Shown piece after piece: positions 61,741 to 64,000 of a DNA stretch of 64,000 nucleotides; within the stretch, counting starts at the first letter, position 1, and each line of letters starts with the position of its first letter. Origin of the DNA: CAYPTY01 sp964413935 (GTDB lineage: Bacteria; Bacteroidota; Rhodothermia; Balneolales; Balneolaceae); NCBI GenBank assembly GCA_964413935.1, contig CAYPTY010000005.1:1-64000 (forward strand), given 5' to 3'. Below the pieces are notes generated by a model. It had not been told where the DNA came from and made no database searches. It saw only the letters and a program-made list of their open reading frames with translations. The translations under genes and the position numbers were made by a program.

Positions 61741-62349
61741 TCAGGCAGCCCGGTTTGCTCGCTTCCGTAATGTAGTCATAAGAGAGTCAAAACCCTTTCT
61801 TCGGATGATTCTCTGAAACTGTTTTCTGTAGGACTCTGCCGTAGATACATCATCAACATTCAGGTCCGTTACCACCCATTCCGTTTCACGGAACTCCATC
61901 TGGTAAATCACGGGGGTTCTGACGTTCTTAAGTTCAGCCATGGTGACAACGCGAGCCTGCTGCCCGTTTACATCAACATCTTCATAAGTGACCTCTGCCC
62001 GGTATATATCCAGGTTATTGAGTGATTGGTCTCTGACAATGGTTGAAAAAAGATCAACAAACTCCTCTTTTCTCTCATTGCTGAGGGTATCATAGGTATC
62101 CTGTAGTGCATAAGCCGCCATGGCTTCAAAATCGATGACCCCGTTGATCATTTCCTTGAGCTGTTCCCGCTGCTGATCGGTGTATTCTGTGCCTTCAGGA
62201 CCAACCAGCTGCTTGATTTCCCGGTCTCTTTTCTCAAGAAAGTTCATCAGGCCATTCGTTTTTTCCTGTGCATTCACTGTTTCGAATGAAAGTGTTATCA
62301 GGAAAATCCCTATAAAAGTGTAGATAGTATGTTTGAATAGTTTCATCAT
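61741..62349 (-). CDS. MlaC-like periplasmic phospholipid-binding protein
   Basis: The 202-residue protein has a signal peptide (about 1-27, ending near VNAQ) and the MlaC/Ttg2D pattern: MINGVIDFEAMAAYALQDTYDTLSNERKEEFV, then VNGQQARVVTMAEL, YQMEFRETEWVVTDLNVDDVS, and YRKQFQRIIRRKGFDSLM. In E. coli MlaC carries lipids between the inner and outer membrane. The other Mla proteins are not in view. It overlaps the TolC gene by 4 bp. Confidence 0.85.
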   Translation of the reverse strand: MMKLFKHTIYTFIGIFLITLSFETVNAQEKTNGLMNFLEKRDREIKQLVGPEGTEYTDQQREQLKEMINGVIDFEAMAAYALQDTYDTLSNERKEEFVDLFSTIVRDQSLNNLDIYRAEVTYEDVDVNGQQARVVTMAELKNVRTPVIYQMEFRETEWVVTDLNVDDVSTAESYRKQFQRIIRRKGFDSLMTTLRKRANRAA

Positions 62350-63743
62350 CGTGCTAAGGATTGAACTGAGAAACCAGCCGCTCTTAAAAGACGGGCATAG
62401 TTAGTGTTGTATTCAAAAACGTACTCTTTCAGATTAAATTTTAATTCGAGTTCTTTTTGCAGGGCATCCACAAGATCTCTGCTGTTCCCTAATCCAAAAT
62501 CATAGTCCAATTGTTCTTGTCTCAGCCACTCTTTTGTTTTAACAAGCGCTTCATCGGTTTGTACCACCTTCACTTCTGAAAGGGCTGCGTTTCTGTAGGC
62601 ATCCCCCACTTCCACTATAATACCGTCTGATGCAGCTTCTTTCATCAGTCCAACCCTGCGCATTTCGATGCGGCTACGTTCAATGGAAGGCTTTATTGAA
62701 AAGAAATTCAGATTCTGCCGGATAGTAATGAGGAAATTGGTATTAAAGGTATTCCCACGGTTAATGATAAAGGCATTTCTCTGCCGCGGGCGGATGGGAG
62801 TACTTCTTAGGTTCGTTTCAGCACCAAGAATTACCTGAGGTAGGTTCTGTGCTCTTAAAGAGGATACATATTTTTCGAGCGCCTGCCTCCCGAATTCCAG
62901 TCCTTTAAGCTCAGGCCGGTTACGCATTGCATAGATTTTATAGGTATCAACCGGTTCCAGCCCGTCACCCACAGTTTCCAGGTAGTCGGTTTCAGGTAGA
63001 TAAAGAGTAGTGCCATCGCTCCTGAGAACATACTGCCAGGTGTCTCCTATAAAATTCAGGCTCTGCTGTACCTCAGCCTGCTGAATCTTAAACTCTGACT
63101 TAAAAATTTCGAATTTGTACAGGTCGGAGTCGTCCAGATCCTCATCTCCCTCTTCCAGCGCATCATTAAGTGAATCCTCAATTTCATCAATTTTATCATT
63201 GGCTTCGGTAAGCAAGGCTTCTATCTCACGTGCAAGTACGTAACTGTAATAAAGATTAAATAGCCGAAGCTCCAGTTGATCCTGCTGGGCCTGGAATTGC
63301 TGTTCACTGGCTTCAATACCTGCTCGTGCCGCATCAACGGCTTTGTTTACTGCTCCCCAGGTGAATAAGGGCTGAGCTGCCCGAATACGTATTGCCGTGA
63401 ACATTCCAAAATTTTCCCAGTCGTTACGTGCTGTCGGGTCCAGATACCACTCTTCCTGGGGTAAACCACCAAAGGCTTTGACACCGGGAGCCAGACCATG
63501 ATCAGAGCGATATTCCAAAACCGGCAGATAGCGCTGCGCCTGTGCCTGATCGAGTCTGTTTTCAGCCAGTGAGACTCCGGTACGGTTGTACTGCATTTCA
63601 GCCGAGTTATCCAACGCCTTGTTTATAAACTCTATCAAACCGATTCTGACGGTATCCTGTGTCTGTGCAAGGGTTAGATCAACTTTTAAGCCAATAGAAA
63701 GGCTGAAAAGGACGAAAAGGAAAGCTTTTGTTATCATAATCAT
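62346..63743 (-). CDS. TolC-family outer-membrane efflux protein
   Basis: The 465-residue protein has a signal peptide (about 1-26, ending near LAQ). Repeated TolC coiled-coil segments follow (ENRLDQAQAQRYLPVLEYRSD near 50, ELRLFNLYYSYVLAREIEALLTEAN, and the C-terminal half NPELKGLEFGRQALE, QEQLDYDFGLGNSRDLVDALQ). It probably forms an outer-membrane channel. A periplasmic adaptor and pump are absent, so the partner is elsewhere. It is followed by the MlaC-like gene with a 4-bp overlap, which is unusual. Confidence 0.9.
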   Translation of the reverse strand: MIMITKAFLFVLFSLSIGLKVDLTLAQTQDTVRIGLIEFINKALDNSAEMQYNRTGVSLAENRLDQAQAQRYLPVLEYRSDHGLAPGVKAFGGLPQEEWYLDPTARNDWENFGMFTAIRIRAAQPLFTWGAVNKAVDAARAGIEASEQQFQAQQDQLELRLFNLYYSYVLAREIEALLTEANDKIDEIEDSLNDALEEGDEDLDDSDLYKFEIFKSEFKIQQAEVQQSLNFIGDTWQYVLRSDGTTLYLPETDYLETVGDGLEPVDTYKIYAMRNRPELKGLEFGRQALEKYVSSLRAQNLPQVILGAETNLRSTPIRPRQRNAFIINRGNTFNTNFLITIRQNLNFFSIKPSIERSRIEMRRVGLMKEAASDGIIVEVGDAYRNAALSEVKVVQTDEALVKTKEWLRQEQLDYDFGLGNSRDLVDALQKELELKFNLKEYVFEYNTNYARLLRAAGFSVQSLAR

Positions 63744-63790
63744 TGGATCTGCGAAGTCAAACGTCAGAACCGGCGGTTTATTAAGTAAAA

Positions 63791-63814
63791 TAAAAAAGCC
63801 CCTGAATCGGGGCT
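63791..63814 (-). terminator. Rho-independent terminator after tRNA-Ser(TGA)
   Basis: On the minus strand AGCCCC-GATTCA-GGGGCT is followed by six T. It lies 5 bp past the tRNA 3' end. Confidence 0.85.
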
Positions 63815-63819
63815 AGTTG

Positions 63820-63904
63820 CGGAGAGTGAGGGATTCGAACCCCCGGAGCCTTGCGGCTCAACGGTTTTCAAGACCGCCGCATTCGACCACTCTGCCAACT
63901 CTCC
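63820..63904 (-). tRNA. tRNA-Ser (anticodon TGA)
   Basis: The 85-nt gene has no encoded CCA (the sequence after the discriminator G is CAA). Acceptor stem GGAGAGT/ACTCTCC; anticodon loop CT-TGA-AA; a long variable arm (GCCGCAAGGC) marks the serine class. Its first base directly follows the atpG stop codon, so it may be cut from the ATP synthase message. Confidence 0.95.
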
Positions 63905-64000
63905 TTAACTTTGTTCAAGTGCCTGAGCACCTGAAACAATCTCGGAAATTTCGGTCGTAATCGCGCTCTGTCTGGCCTGATTGTATTTCAGCTTCAGATC
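63905..64000 (-). CDS. atpG: ATP synthase gamma subunit, C-terminal end (partial)
   Basis: The last 31 codons and a TAA are present on the minus strand, and the rest lies beyond the window. The sequence YNQARQSAITTEISEIVSGA is the conserved C-terminal helix of the gamma rotor subunit. It would be the end of an atp operon. Confidence 0.92.
   Translation of the reverse strand, partial: DLKLKYNQARQSAITTEISEIVSGAQALEQS

Overview
The window most likely comes from a chromosome of the Bacteroidota/Balneolota side of the bacterial tree, with a marine Balneolaceae-type organism as my best guess. The reasons are a secreted protein ending in a type IX secretion (T9SS) sorting domain, a DUF5723 outer-membrane protein, many lipoproteins and PKD/Ig-type envelope proteins, few visible Shine-Dalgarno sequences, and TAnnTTTG-type -7 boxes before some genes. 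This placement is inference from family content; no rRNA or other phylogenetic marker beyond lysS, purC and a partial atpG is present.

Layout. 1-3010: an AT-rich accessory segment with a T9SS-exported beta-propeller-like protein and a small membrane protein. It is bordered by an attC-like inverted repeat and a related half-site. 3027-13820: fused isobutyryl-CoA mutase icmF, an Ig-like lipoprotein, a COG3014/LpoB-type lipoprotein pair, and an NAD-salvage operon (pncB-pncA plus an FAD oxidoreductase). 13869-18748: a DUF5723 outer-membrane protein paired with a large acidic lipoprotein, tRNA-Ser(GGA), and a TonB-like protein. 18836-24460: accC-murQ, a phytoene/squalene synthase, and a LacI-type regulator overlapping purC. 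24461-24778 is a convergent non-coding gap with three DnaA-box-like 9-mers. 24779-30305: two tightly packed minus-strand runs, queD-queE-SDR and (PPTase)-(MEMO-like)-(DUF2520)-(alkyltransferase-like)-(TlpA-like), with a thioredoxin-fold gene and its terminator between them.

30398-37234: lysS with a LolC/E-type permease, alanine dehydrogenase, and a large zinc metalloprotease lipoprotein. 37421-46029: a coupled three-gene operon of an orphan sensor kinase, a FecR-domain protein and a giant 12-PKD-repeat protein, preceded by phased direct repeats. 46096-52055: trkA-trkH and a dead ADP-ribosylglycohydrolase gene. That gene carries a 1-nt frameshift and an IS3-family insertion, and the IS is itself dead (frameshifted orfB, catalytic Asp changed to Gly). 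52056-56985: an MMPL/RND exporter facing a membrane-protein/methyltransferase cluster across a spacer with a perfect LacI-style palindrome. 56987-63743: a surface-glycan block (flippase, two glycosyltransferases, DUF3047) followed by MlaC-like and TolC genes. 63820-64000: tRNA-Ser(TGA) directly abutting the 3' end of atpG.

Most of the content is ordinary housekeeping and envelope biology. The parts that known families explain least well are the kinase-FecR-PKD operon, the attC-like cassette at the left edge, the MEMO-like protein lacking its metal ligands, and the LacI-type repressor coupled to purC.
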